DNA of 64,000 nt from Ricordea florida (Eukaryota; Cnidaria; Anthozoa; Corallimorpharia; Ricordeidae): NCBI GenBank assembly GCA_949710005.1, contig OX453274.1:3280655-3344654 (forward strand), written 5' to 3'. The position numbers were made by a program, and so were the translations under genes. The notes under the pieces are model-generated. The model worked only from the letters and a program-made list of their open reading frames with translations. It did no database searches and had not been told where the DNA came from. This document shows positions 1 through 9,415 of this stretch, in pieces; the stretch's first letter is position 1; each line of letters opens with the position of its first letter.

Positions 1-1
1 T

Positions 2-652
2 CATGAGATATCCAAAGCTTTTGAAAAAATATATTCCAGAAAGTTAAAATATCCTAAAACATTAATTGTTGATCCAGGAAGAGAATTTATGGGTTATGTT
101 ACAAAACTTATGAATATACATAATGTAAAAATCCAGAGAAGTGAAGCTGGAAACCATAGAGCTCAAGCATTTGTTGAAAGAGCAAATAGAACATTAAGTG
201 AACGATTATTTAGTCATCAATATGCACAAGAAATGATTAGTGATGATAGGTCTAGGGTATGGGTTAAGCGATTACCAGATATTTTAAAAACTTTGAATAA
301 TACACCAACGAGAATAACTGGTAAAGAACCTGATGAAGCTATAAAAATGAAAGAGGTTGATATTGAACCAAAAAAGTATAAGCGAGTTGTTGGACTTGAT
401 GAAGTTAGGCTGCCAATTTGGGTTAGGGTTAGATACTTACTCTTTCCCGGTGAACTTGAGGGTGGTGAACGAAGGAGAGCTACTGATCCTATATGGAGTA
501 TTCAGGTTTATGATATATCACGTAGTGTTGTTTCACCCAATCAACCAGTTTTGTATTATTTATTAGATGGGCCTAGGCGCGGTTTTGTTAGGGAAGAACT
601 TCAGGTTGTACCAGATGATACTGAGTTACCCCCTAATTCTGTTTTGAAATGA
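2..652 (+). CDS. Polinton integrase (rve/DDE), 5'-truncated by window edge
   Basis: This is the C-terminal two thirds of a retrovirus-like integrase that would insert linear element DNA into the host genome. The frame is open from base 2 and runs to a TGA at 650-652. By alignment with the two complete copies in the window, the second catalytic Asp (VDPGREF, codon 71-73) and the catalytic Glu (AFVERANRTL, codon 176-178) are present; the first Asp lies upstream of the window. The C-terminal part (chromo/SH3-like, about residues 110-215 of the visible part) is conserved in all three copies. It converges on PolB with only one base between the stop codons. The visible catalytic residues look intact. 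Confidence 0.9.
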   Translation, partial: HEISKAFEKIYSRKLKYPKTLIVDPGREFMGYVTKLMNIHNVKIQRSEAGNHRAQAFVERANRTLSERLFSHQYAQEMISDDRSRVWVKRLPDILKTLNNTPTRITGKEPDEAIKMKEVDIEPKKYKRVVGLDEVRLPIWVRVRYLLFPGELEGGERRRATDPIWSIQVYDISRSVVSPNQPVLYYLLDGPRRGFVREELQVVPDDTELPPNSVLK

Positions 653-653
653 G

Positions 654-3600
654 TTAATATAAAGGTTTTGTGTGAATTCCATCGTCTAAAACAATACGTT
701 TATCTAAGTAGGCGTTCAACCCCAATTTATTTTGAATGTAAGTTACAATTTGATTATTGTTAACTCTAAATCCAGTATTTTTGGCTTTATCTATCGCCCC
801 GTTCAAAGCTTCTTGGTATCGATTCCATGTCATATCGTTTTGGTAATGTATAGTCCCTTTACAACTAAACTTTGTTTTTCCGTTCTCATCTTCAGCGTAA
901 TAACATTTTGGTGAAAGAGCAATCATTCGAGTTGCTTCAAACTCCAACTTGAACAGTCCGGGGGTCCTATCGTGGTATTTTGAGGTTGATAGGAATTTTT
1001 CTTTTCCTCCATTAAAGTATTCTTTTCTACGTTCTGGTTTTATAAGATTATCAATATTTTCGTCTGATATTGAGAAGTAGAAGCTATCGGTGTCCATTTG
1101 AATGAGTTCAAAATTACTTCGATCAATATAATAATCAAGAAAATCGTAGTAAAATTCTAACATGCGAAGTTTAGCCAGTTGATATACAGCTATACCACAT
1201 TGATAGGGTCTATCTATGTTTACCTTTCGTTTTCTTTCTGTTAATTCATATGTTTCATTAATTTCTTTCTGATCCTTAAGGAAAGGACTTCTAAAAGCCG
1301 CAGCAACCTTCTTCTCGTCTTTAGTAAATATTGTTTTTGTGTGTTTTTCACGGTTTTCGATCATTTTTCCATAGAATGAATTTCCTTTTAGTTTGCAAGT
1401 ATCGGCCAGTTCTTTACAACCTTTATACTTGGAGGTTAGTTTTTCAATCAACACTTGAATGTCTTTGTTCTCTTCAATCAATGGGAGTACATCAGGGAAT
1501 TGCTTCAAATGATTAATAATAGTGATGACATCATCTCTCTTGTTTTTATCAACAGCTTCACGTAACTTTTCAGTCAGAACCTCAATATCTCCACACCTTC
1601 GAGCGTTACTAACTTCTTCTGGAAACCATTCAAAAGGTCTTCCTGCTTCATATTTTAAAATCTTGTGTATAGCTGTTACCTCTAAACCATGATTAAGATA
1701 CCATTTCAATAAAGGTGTGTATAACAAGATATTCTTCGCCTCAGTCACCCCAAGCAATTTTTTAGAGTCTTTTATAGTTTTTCTGCCCGTAGCTTTTTGG
1801 TATTCTTTCATATGTTCGGGGACTAGCTCTTCAGGAATAGTATCTACAACGAACAAGGGTGAAAACTCTTCAAATTTTTCTTTGAGATTTTCAGGAACAT
1901 GAATATCCACTTGACAAAAACCAAAAAATTTGTCTGTAAGAATATCATCACACATCTTCTTGATGTATTCGGGGTCCTTTGGATTTTCAGCCTCAATATA
2001 TTCCTCTTTACCGCAGGGCATTTCCAAACCAGAGCAGTATAGATATAAACCGTTTGCATCATAACCAACGATACGCGAACAAGCTTTTGGGTTTTTATAT
2101 TTATGAGAACGAATAAATGTCTTACCCACCTCCGCCCAACGAACAAATATAATACTAGGTCCTCCAACCATACCCGTTTTCAAGAGTTCATAAGCCTTGT
2201 TTTTAGGACATTCGGTACATTCTTTTCTTTTCTTGTGGCACTTTTCACAAAACTTTCCACTACAAGTATTCTCACATTTACAAAAGCAATATTTACCTGG
2301 GGCATATAAGGCAGGCTCGTATCTCTTCTTCATTTTTAAGGCTTTATTAAGTACATATGTCATTGATATACCCGGGATAGATACAACATCTTTTAATATA
2401 TCAATTTCATCTAGGTAATATTGCTCCCGTGTCTTTTCCAAAGCTTCTACGAAAGGTATAGTGTCATATATGTTATACTCACGCAACCAATCCTTCATGG
2501 TAACACAACCCCTCTTTTGAAATTCGATCTTAAATTCTTCGTATTCTTTAGGAGACACTGTTATTTCCTGTTTGAGACTTGAGTAAAAGTCTTCATATTT
2601 CACAGGACCCACGTGGGAAAGTTTTTCATAACAATCCAACCACTCGTATGGAAAGACAAGTTTTTGTGTTTTACAGTTATTTGCTTTACACCACTTATCA
2701 AAAGATAGTCCCGGGGCTAAGTAGGATATTACATCTAAAAATTTAAAATGGGGAGTTGTCAGGAACAAATACCTATTATCTTTCTTTGCTACAAAAATAT
2801 CTCCTTCTTGCTCGGTCATTTGGTTTACAAAATATTCTTTAATCATATTAATATCATACTTACCACTATTGAACCCTAAAACAGGAACTTGATTACACCA
2901 CGTTTCATATTCCTTCAGTACATTCTTAGGAATAGAATCTTTATCAGGTAATGGGTATTCTTTTCTAACTTTTTCAACAATTGCTTTTTGACGGTTTTCT
3001 AAATCTGAAATAAAGTCTTTGATAAGCTTTTCTGGTTTCGGGTTTACAATAAAGGTGGGTTTGTTTGTAAAATTATCGTTGATAGCTATACTAACTGGAA
3101 CATGTTTGTTAAGAAAAGTTAGGTCGGCAGTCCTCTGTTGAGAAAGATTTTGTTGTATTGCTTCAGAATCAAAAACAATAAAATATGGGTATGGGGTAAA
3201 TTCTTTTTCAAATCTTATAGCACTTAATTTAGGTTTTTCATGCTCCCAAACCGATACAACATTATAACCCAAGTCTTTGATCATCTTTTCCCTTTCAAGG
3301 GTTTCATTGTATCTAATTTCATCATCACTTGAACAGGGGCAGCCGTGCCATTTACACCCGTAGAATTGATAAACTGTATTAGTCTCAGGTTCGTATCCAT
3401 CAACCAAAATCTCCTCTTTTTCATCCAAAACGAACCGCTCGCCTCCATGACCGCAGAGAGCGTGATGAATATGTTTACCTATAATTTTAGACTTTGCTTC
3501 GATCCATTGACACCCAACATAACTAAATTGTGTATTACCCCCATAAAACACCTTTTCTGAACTGTTCATTATGCGTTTGAACTTTTCCCCATTACACACC

Positions 3601-5093
3601 AATTTTGTCTTTCCTCCTGAACATGTTTTTTCTGCTATGTGTCTATTATAATTATCATGTCTGGTAAATCTTTGTTCACATCCAGAACATTCCCATGTTT
3701 TTAAAAACACCTCCATATCCTTAATGTAAAAACAGTGCCCTTCATAAAGTCCCATATCTACACATGGAAAATCATTTTCGGTTTGGTCATTAGCATACAC
3801 TAACACCCAAACATTTTGATCATCCTTTTTCAGCTCGAACACTCGTATGTTAATAGAAAACTTCTCACAAATGCGCTCAAAATCAACAAGTTTAGTTGGT
3901 CTAACATCTTCAACTCTCATTTTTTTATTCCCGTAAAAATCTCGGGCCCGTTTTAGCGCCCTTCTGGTAGTGTTCTTACCCGGTCTAGGATTCCCATAAA
4001 GATAATCAAATCGAGTTTCAATACACCTAAAGACACATAGATTGTCTTTATTATTATCTAAGGCGTGAATACATTTCCTTTTACGTAACCAATCTGGTAA
4101 AGGTCCACACCCCATTAATGGTTCATTGCTGTGAATAACTCTCACCTGTATCTCAGTAAACTCAACTCTACCTTGGTATACACCTGGGGTTTCAACGACC
4201 TCCGTTGCTGGTAAGTACGCTTTCATCCACACATCTACATCCTCCAAATCTAACCTTTTAGCCTCACACCTTTCAATATAACCCTTTATTTGAGATAAAC
4301 GCGTAAAAGTCCCCTCCCCACTAAGTGTTCTTGCAGGGTAATCAGATATTTCTCCGCGCCCTCGATGAATTCTAGCCGTAAAACTGTAAACAATCCTTGA
4401 ACGCATTTCTATGTGTGGTTTAATTTCGTCAAAAATCATTTTTGATAAGTCATTATTCAGATCAGCATTAACCACGTAGGTATTTTGTATTGGTGGGTTT
4501 TCAGGTTGGTTTTCAGGTTGGTTTTCAGGTTGGTTTTCAGGTTGGTTTTCAGGTTGGTTTTCAGGTTGGTTTTCAGGTTGGTTTTCAGGTTGGTTTTCAG
4601 GTTGGTTTTCAGGTGGAGTTTGTGCCTGTTCTTCATCTTCTTTTACTTCATTAAATACAAGGTTTATAATATTTTTGATGGGTTTTGGTAGATAAGATAT
4701 AATCAAATCTGAAAATTTTTTAATACCCCCCCTAACTGAATTGTTAGCTCCCCCTAATAAATCTTTGAATGATTCATATAACGATTTTCCAGGTTCTGTA
4801 TTGGGTTTTTGCGGTTGGTCGGGGGTATTAGTTCTTTGCGGTTGGTCGGGGGTATTAGTTATTTGCGGTTGGTCGGGGGTATTAGTTATTTGCGGTTGGT
4901 CGGGGGTGGTAGCTGGTGGATTTAGTGGTCTGACTATAAGGGTTGTTGGAGGTTTTATTTTTCGTTTTGGTGGTGTTGTGATCCCATTTTCGCGTAACGT
5001 TTCGATTATTTCTGCCTTAAGCATTTTAGGTCTTAATTCAATATTATTCTCTCTAGCGATAACCTTTAATTTTTCTACTGTTAACCGTTCCAT
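654..5093 (-). CDS. Polinton protein-primed DNA polymerase B, 1479 aa
   Basis: This family-B polymerase would replicate the element from its termini. The N-terminus (about 1-37) is a SAP-like helix-extension-helix, followed by two low-complexity tandem repeats (TPDQPQ-type and PENQ-type). About 330-440 is a Cys/Asp/His-containing OTU-like region (DNLCVFRC). About 468-490 is a C2HC finger (CSGC...H...C). About 540-585 is an endonuclease-like block (EPETNTVYQFYGCKWHGC). The exonuclease acidic motif is DSEA near 640 and the second exonuclease motif is NSGKYDI near 740. Polymerase motifs are YDANGLYLYC near 1010, NSFYGKM near 1236 and DTDS near 1332. No frameshift is seen. The start lies about 50 nt inside a GATTTAAAGAT promoter-like motif at the TIR edge. 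Confidence 0.93.
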   Translation of the reverse strand: MERLTVEKLKVIARENNIELRPKMLKAEIIETLRENGITTPPKRKIKPPTTLIVRPLNPPATTPDQPQITNTPDQPQITNTPDQPQRTNTPDQPQKPNTEPGKSLYESFKDLLGGANNSVRGGIKKFSDLIISYLPKPIKNIINLVFNEVKEDEEQAQTPPENQPENQPENQPENQPENQPENQPENQPENQPENQPENPPIQNTYVVNADLNNDLSKMIFDEIKPHIEMRSRIVYSFTARIHRGRGEISDYPARTLSGEGTFTRLSQIKGYIERCEAKRLDLEDVDVWMKAYLPATEVVETPGVYQGRVEFTEIQVRVIHSNEPLMGCGPLPDWLRKRKCIHALDNNKDNLCVFRCIETRFDYLYGNPRPGKNTTRRALKRARDFYGNKKMRVEDVRPTKLVDFERICEKFSINIRVFELKKDDQNVWVLVYANDQTENDFPCVDMGLYEGHCFYIKDMEVFLKTWECSGCEQRFTRHDNYNRHIAEKTCSGGKTKLVCNGEKFKRIMNSSEKVFYGGNTQFSYVGCQWIEAKSKIIGKHIHHALCGHGGERFVLDEKEEILVDGYEPETNTVYQFYGCKWHGCPCSSDDEIRYNETLEREKMIKDLGYNVVSVWEHEKPKLSAIRFEKEFTPYPYFIVFDSEAIQQNLSQQRTADLTFLNKHVPVSIAINDNFTNKPTFIVNPKPEKLIKDFISDLENRQKAIVEKVRKEYPLPDKDSIPKNVLKEYETWCNQVPVLGFNSGKYDINMIKEYFVNQMTEQEGDIFVAKKDNRYLFLTTPHFKFLDVISYLAPGLSFDKWCKANNCKTQKLVFPYEWLDCYEKLSHVGPVKYEDFYSSLKQEITVSPKEYEEFKIEFQKRGCVTMKDWLREYNIYDTIPFVEALEKTREQYYLDEIDILKDVVSIPGISMTYVLNKALKMKKRYEPALYAPGKYCFCKCENTCSGKFCEKCHKKRKECTECPKNKAYELLKTGMVGGPSIIFVRWAEVGKTFIRSHKYKNPKACSRIVGYDANGLYLYCSGLEMPCGKEEYIEAENPKDPEYIKKMCDDILTDKFFGFCQVDIHVPENLKEKFEEFSPLFVVDTIPEELVPEHMKEYQKATGRKTIKDSKKLLGVTEAKNILLYTPLLKWYLNHGLEVTAIHKILKYEAGRPFEWFPEEVSNARRCGDIEVLTEKLREAVDKNKRDDVITIINHLKQFPDVLPLIEENKDIQVLIEKLTSKYKGCKELADTCKLKGNSFYGKMIENREKHTKTIFTKDEKKVAAAFRSPFLKDQKEINETYELTERKRKVNIDRPYQCGIAVYQLAKLRMLEFYYDFLDYYIDRSNFELIQMDTDSFYFSISDENIDNLIKPERRKEYFNGGKEKFLSTSKYHDRTPGLFKLEFEATRMIALSPKCYYAEDENGKTKFSCKGTIHYQNDMTWNRYQEALNGAIDKAKNTGFRVNNNQIVTYIQNKLGLNAYLDKRIVLDDGIHTKPLY
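4501..4612 (-). repeat. Coding 12-bp minisatellite (PENQ repeat)
   Basis: About ten head-to-tail copies of a 12-bp unit encode Pro-Glu-Asn-Gln in the PolB N-terminal linker. The period is a multiple of three, so copy-number change keeps the frame. The polymerases of elements B and C have unrelated linkers at this place. Confidence 0.92.
4812..4912 (-). repeat. Coding 27-bp minisatellite (TPDQPQ-type)
   Basis: Four near-identical copies of a 27-bp unit encode a nonapeptide with Thr-Pro-Asp-Gln-Pro-Gln in the N-terminal linker of PolB. It is a disordered spacer by composition, and the unit length preserves the reading frame. Confidence 0.9.
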
Positions 5094-5387
5094 TTTAATA
5101 CTTTTATATTTATATCTTTAAATCGTTTTTGGAATTCATTTTTTTAATCTTGATAAAAATCCCTGATAAATACTTGGTTAAATCCTTGATAAAAAAATCA
5201 AATTTGATATTTAAAGATATAACATGATATATTAAAAATCGATCTTTTTGAATTCATTTTTTTAATCTTGATAAAAATCCCTTATAAATCCTTGGTTAAA
5301 TCTTGATTAAAAAAATCCCGTATAAATTAAACAGAAATTATCAGAAAATATCAGAAAAAAGGATTATTTTTCCTCCAATATAGTAGT
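5094..5387. repeat. Right terminal region of element A with internal duplication
   Basis: This is AT-rich sequence between the PolB start and the inferred terminus. A block of about 65 bp (starting near 5130) is repeated imperfectly near 5249-5315, each copy containing TTTTTTAATCTTGATAAAAA-like sequence. On the minus strand GATTTAAAGATATAAATA lies just upstream of the PolB start and is the likely promoter. Calling it a TIR is inferred from elements B and C, because its partner is outside the window. Confidence 0.65.
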
Positions 5388-6035
5388 CCCTGCCACTCCC
5401 CACCATTCGATTCGAATTCGACAAGTATGAGAGAAAATTGAAACCACATTAGGTCTAGGTTTATTTAGTTTTATTTTCAGTCATTGACCTTATATTAAGA
5501 CGCTGACGGGTCTTTTCTAAGTTTTCGAGGGTCTTAGTCTTCTTAATTTCCCGAATCATGGGCAAAATGCTTCCTAAAGTGTCCTGTTTTTTGTTAATCG
5601 AAGCGTTACCAATTATCGCTACGTTGTTTAAGCTCGCTATTTCTACGCAACTGCTACCTTCTCAGGAGCAAGATCAAAGTAAAACGCTTTTCGTATCCAA
5701 TTGATTTTTTGTTATATTCGCTTAGATTCGTTACATTTGGTTTAAGTTACGATTTGTGTTTTGTGAATTTTGACAACGTGATTGTAGACAATAAATTATT
5801 ATCTTACATAGGGTTTCTTTATCGTTTGCTTTGTAGTTCGAACCACAGACACAGCTACACAGTTACAGTCAGAGTCACACACATCTTCTACTTATACCGC
5901 ATATTTCGCCGTTTCGTCAACATCTCGTCTAATTCATCGTTTTTTCAATAAAGACAATAAACATTTTGATCATTTGACTTTCTCACGTCGCTGTCAATAT
6001 CTGTGCGTTCATTACTTTTCTCCCTTGTTCTACCC
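5388..6035. other. Spacer between Polintons A and B, no gene recognised
   Basis: I see no coding sequence with family features. An AATAAA lies at about 5947-5952 with a second AATAAA-like sequence just after it, so this could be a host 3' UTR or the R/U5 part of a solo LTR, but no LTR ends were found. Its last five bases, TACCC, form the left half of the direct repeat that flanks element B. Confidence 0.5.
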
Positions 6036-6299
6036 AGTAGTATACGAGCGTAATTATAGCCACGTTTTTCGATTTTATCAGAGATTTATCAGAAGAATTA
6101 AACGGAGAGTTTTTGCCGTCTATTAAAGTATCCGCAAAGCTTATAAACTACGAAAAAGTAGTATAAGCCCATTTTCTTTTTATCAGAGATTTATCAGAAA
6201 ATTAAACAGAGATTTTTGAGTCGATTTTCTTTTATCAGAAAGTAACGGAAAGTATCGGAAAGTAACGGAAAGTAAAAATGATTTAAAGGTGTAAATAGT
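6036..6299. repeat. Left TIR of Polinton B
   Basis: About 264 bp match the reverse complement of 21776-22040 almost throughout. The repeat contains two copies of a CTGATAAATCTCTGATAAAA-type motif and a short run of GATACTTTCCG-type repeats (read from the right end). Its inner edge holds GATTTAAAGGTGTAAATAGT, the presumed promoter of the first gene. Confidence 0.93.
6280..6289 (+). promoter_or_regulatory. Promoter-like motif inside left TIR of B
   Basis: GATTTAAAGG lies 26 nt before the start of the Cys/His-repeat gene and inside the TIR, so the identical motif also sits upstream of PolB at the other end. It matches the motif found before most genes of the three elements. Confidence 0.55.
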
Positions 6300-6314
6300 G
6301 GAATAAAGTACGAA

Positions 6315-7139
6315 ATGGAGAAATTAAAAGATGCTGAATTAAAAGAAATTTTACAGGAGTTTCTTGTAACTGGCCGTTCTGACGTGAAGAAAGCGAGGAA
6401 AATAGAACTATTGCGCGAAATGGGAATAAACACACAAGAGGAGTTGGAAAATTATAGGCGGCGGTATCATGGGGAATCGTTAAGGATTGCTACGCCTCCC
6501 GGGGCCACCCCCCGCCAAGAACACCTCCTATTACATCTCCCGGGTCTCTCCCCTCCCCCAAGGAAAAGGAAACTAAAACAAACTTTTTTGGTCCCTCAAA
6601 AGTCATCAAACAAGAATAATGGCGAAAAGAGATTTTTGTGGAATAATGAAAAAGAGCTATCGTTAGAGGTTATGGGAAAATTAAGCAGTTTGTTTTTTAG
6701 TGAATTAAAAAAGATCGCGACAGAGTTAAAAATTGAAGGAAGGAAAAAAATGGGTAAAAAAGATCTTATTAATGAGATTAAAAAATTCAAAGAGGAGGAT
6801 ATTGTTAGTTTAATTGAAAAAGTTACTACAAATAGGGTTTATATTTGCACCCACGGCGCGCTTAAATATTTATGTAAAGAATGCGAGGGGTCCCAAATTT
6901 GTGAACACAAAAAAGTTAAGTACAGATGCAAAAAGTGTAAAGGGTCGCAAATCTGTGAACATGGGGAAGTTAAGTATCGCTGCAAAGAATGCGCCGGGTC
7001 TCAAATTTGCGAACATAAAAAACAAAAACAACAATGTAAAGTATGTAAGGGGTCGCAAATTTGTGAACATGGTAAGCAAAAAGCTTCTTGTAAGGAATGT
7101 AGAATGGAATTGATTTGTGATTTAAAGGGAAACAAGTAA
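6315..7139 (+). CDS. SAP-like plus Cys/His-repeat protein, 274 aa
   Basis: The first 40 residues are SAP-like, a fold often used for DNA binding, and a second SAP-like segment (LSSLFFSELKKIATELK) lies near 130-170. Residues about 178-265 contain five or so copies of an 18-residue unit, GSQICEHxxxKxxCKxC, each offering C-x-H-x6-C-x2-C for metal binding. Such repeats are familiar from giant viruses and protists. It is the leftmost gene, transcribed away from the TIR. A homologue sits at the same place in element C. Function is unknown; nucleic-acid binding or zinc-dependent regulation are plausible inferences. Confidence 0.8.
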   Translation: MEKLKDAELKEILQEFLVTGRSDVKKARKIELLREMGINTQEELENYRRRYHGESLRIATPPGATPRQEHLLLHLPGLSPPPRKRKLKQTFLVPQKSSNKNNGEKRFLWNNEKELSLEVMGKLSSLFFSELKKIATELKIEGRKKMGKKDLINEIKKFKEEDIVSLIEKVTTNRVYICTHGALKYLCKECEGSQICEHKKVKYRCKKCKGSQICEHGEVKYRCKECAGSQICEHKKQKQQCKVCKGSQICEHGKQKASCKECRMELICDLKGNK

Positions 7140-7148
7140 AAATTAAAG

Positions 7149-7673
7149 ATGAACATAAAACTTTTAACCATTAAATACGATAATAAAGAAAAAAAGTGCC
7201 CAAAAGATTTCTTTGATGAAGTAAGTAAAGATTTTTCAATTTGTATTTCAGAGAATGATAATTTGAATCTTGTTGCGACAAGTATTGATACATATGATTT
7301 AACATTTTTTGGCTTTACAATTTGTTACCGATTGGGGGATGATATTAATACCCCGGTAATGAGGGAAGGTTTGCCCTACGAAAGGCAACTTATTACAAAA
7401 GGATTAAAACCGCACAATATTGGTGATGATATTAAATTGGATGATGAGTTTTTTGGGAACGCAATTAAGTTTAGTAATGGGGAAGAAATTAATAGTGTTT
7501 TAGAAATATTAATTGTTTCGTTCGAGATTAGTGCGAATATTGTAATTTCAGACAAAACCAAGTTTTACAAAACGATCAAAAAGCATGTGAAGAAGGGGAT
7601 ATCTTCGTACTTTTCAATCTCACCACAAGTCAAAGATATGTTGGAAGATATGGAAATACTAGTTTTTAAGTAA
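7149..7673 (+). CDS. Accessory protein, 174 aa, unknown
   Basis: This is a soluble-looking protein with no membrane segment and no motif I recognise. It starts nine bases after the stop of the Cys/His-repeat gene, suggesting co-transcription, and is followed by the 30-nt palindrome at 7686. The gene in the same slot of element C (28143-28751) does not look related, so this position appears to be a cargo slot. Confidence 0.7.
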   Translation: MNIKLLTIKYDNKEKKCPKDFFDEVSKDFSICISENDNLNLVATSIDTYDLTFFGFTICYRLGDDINTPVMREGLPYERQLITKGLKPHNIGDDIKLDDEFFGNAIKFSNGEEINSVLEILIVSFEISANIVISDKTKFYKTIKKHVKKGISSYFSISPQVKDMLEDMEILVFK

Positions 7674-7685
7674 GTCTAATTTTAT

Positions 7686-7715
7686 GTTATTTAACCCAAT
7701 TACTGGTTACATAAC
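7686..7715. terminator. 30-nt palindrome between convergent genes (B, first)
   Basis: GTTATTTAACC, an 8-nt loop and GGTTACATAAC form an 11-bp imperfect stem between the stop codons of the 174-aa gene and the 527-aa gene. Nearly the same sequence occurs at three other convergent gene ends and one tandem gene end. A two-way 3'-end signal is inferred. Confidence 0.65.
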
Positions 7716-7718
7716 ACA

Positions 7719-9302
7719 TTATCGAAATAAATACAGAGCTAATCCGCCCATCGCAACTATGATTGTCAATTTACTAATTTCGTGCTCATTTTGCGGATTG
7801 GTTTCATGTTGTTTTTGCGCATCGGATTTCATTTCGGGCTGCGGTTTTGGGTTTGGGTTTTGTTGAAACTTTACTTTTGAAATGCCTAAGTTATGGCTTA
7901 TCCCAACCTTTTTTGTTTCAGTATTTAATGAATTATTTGGGCCAAATTTCATGTCTCGCGTGGCTTTCATGAGTTTGTTATTGTACCCAACCACACTTTC
8001 TGTATTTATTACCAAATTACTGGGCATTAACCAAACCCCGGGAGCTAAAGCCAAATCAAGTCTCAATTTTGATTCCTGTACGGCCAATTGATACCTTTGA
8101 ACGGAATTAGCGATATCATTTTCAATTACGCTGCTTTCAAATAAAGTTATGAATTCTTGTTGGGCTTCAATTGCCCCTCCTCCTTTACCAATAATTGGGC
8201 TCCTTGTATTAACTTGTGACCCCAATACGCAGTAAACAAAAGCTTCAACCGATCTATTTATTCTTCCCAATCCGGCCTTTGTTAGCCCATACCCAGACTC
8301 TGGTATAAACCACGAATATTGGAAATCAACAAAGTAATCATTTCGCAGCATAGATATTAAATTTCCCTCTATTTTCTTTCCGCCATCATCGGAAAATTTA
8401 GCTGAATCGCTTGGCCAAATATTTGCATCAGGATCGTAATGTCTTAAAATTCTAACATTTTGATTTCCTCCTCCCTGACCGTGAACGCTTCCAGGAGGTA
8501 CGTATCCTTTCCCATAGTCAATGAATACATCACCAACTCCACCATTTGCGCCCCCTTTCCATCTAAAGTCAGCTAAAGGTTTATTTAATCCCTTAAAATC
8601 TTGATTATTGCTCAAACCAAATTCCGCGCACAAGCGATTATAAGCGTTTTTGTTGTATGGATTATTTTTTGGAGAAAAAGTTTTTTCCCCGGGTAATGGC
8701 AGCGCCATTTCATACAATATTCTTCTTATTGTAAAGTATACGTGAAACACAATAAAACTTCTGATAACTCTTGGGTAATTTAAACTCTCAATTAAACTTA
8801 CGCCGCATCCAGATGTCGCGCACCAAACAGCCATGTTTAATTGTTGGGGCCAGTGATTAATATTGGGCTTACTCAGCCATGCCCTGGCTTCTTTTCCGCT
8901 ATAAAGTCCCACAGTCTGGGATTTAAAAATATTTTTCATGGGGGCAGTGAAGCTATTTTTATCTGAAACATATATGTTCAAAATGATTAACATTTTTGTT
9001 ACATTGTTGGCAAATTCATCGAATTTAACCGCAGGTATTGGGTATGTTTTGCTTGTAAATGATAAACTTTTTGGAAATGAATCAACATTGGCCTTATTTT
9101 CTAAGCCCAAATCTTCCCATAATAATGTTTTCAAATTATTAGAAAGATTTTCAGTCCAAGTTTTTCCAGAAGGATCATCATTTGACATTACAGTCATTCC
9201 ATTAAAGTTCCATTTAATGTACCCGCCAAATGAATCATTAATAAATGTAAATTTATCTAGGTTAACATTTGGGTACCTAGTTTTGAAATCATCCAATAAC
9301 AT
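7719..9302 (-). CDS. Large virion-type protein with C-terminal anchor, 527 aa
   Basis: This protein is conserved in element C (29478-31079). Landmarks are NMAVWCATSGCGVS near 155-170, a hydrophobic stretch with FIVFHVYFTIRRIL after it, and SMLRNDYFVDFQYSWFIPE near 320-340. A proline/glutamine/asparagine-rich stalk precedes a single C-terminal membrane segment (LTIIVAMGGLALYLF). I know it only as an uncharacterised Polinton family. Size, tail anchor and position among capsid genes suggest a virion surface or membrane protein. The start is preceded by ATCTAAAGAT on the coding strand, 33 nt upstream. Confidence 0.85.
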   Translation of the reverse strand: MLLDDFKTRYPNVNLDKFTFINDSFGGYIKWNFNGMTVMSNDDPSGKTWTENLSNNLKTLLWEDLGLENKANVDSFPKSLSFTSKTYPIPAVKFDEFANNVTKMLIILNIYVSDKNSFTAPMKNIFKSQTVGLYSGKEARAWLSKPNINHWPQQLNMAVWCATSGCGVSLIESLNYPRVIRSFIVFHVYFTIRRILYEMALPLPGEKTFSPKNNPYNKNAYNRLCAEFGLSNNQDFKGLNKPLADFRWKGGANGGVGDVFIDYGKGYVPPGSVHGQGGGNQNVRILRHYDPDANIWPSDSAKFSDDGGKKIEGNLISMLRNDYFVDFQYSWFIPESGYGLTKAGLGRINRSVEAFVYCVLGSQVNTRSPIIGKGGGAIEAQQEFITLFESSVIENDIANSVQRYQLAVQESKLRLDLALAPGVWLMPSNLVINTESVVGYNNKLMKATRDMKFGPNNSLNTETKKVGISHNLGISKVKFQQNPNPKPQPEMKSDAQKQHETNPQNEHEISKLTIIVAMGGLALYLFR

Positions 9303-9334
9303 CTTATTCTTATGTTTACTTCAATTCGCACAGA

Positions 9335-9344
9335 TCTTTAGATT
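9335..9344 (-). promoter_or_regulatory. ATCTAAAGAT promoter-like motif
   Basis: A perfect ATCTAAAGAT on the coding strand lies 33 nt upstream of the 527-aa gene. The same ten bases lie before the homologous gene in element C. Confidence 0.6.
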
Positions 9345-9415
9345 AAGAATAAGATGTTAATTATTATACCCCGCAAAACAATTACACCCAACATCAGTTC
9401 TCTCAAATGAAATTT

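Larger units (their letters stand above)
1..5387. mobile_element. Polinton/Maverick element A (right part only)
   Basis: This is the right end of a self-synthesising Polinton; its left part lies before the window. It carries the integrase end (plus strand) and a full PolB (minus strand) tail to tail, exactly as at the right ends of the two complete Polintons in this window. The outer end is placed at 5387 because the sequence there closes with TATAGTAGT, matching the CATAGTAGT terminus of element C. The other TIR is not visible, so the terminus is inferred. No target-site duplication can be tested. Confidence 0.85.

Noticed and set aside
5388-6035. Solo LTR between Polintons A and B
   Set aside because: AATAAA signals are present, but I could not find TG...CA ends with a target duplication.
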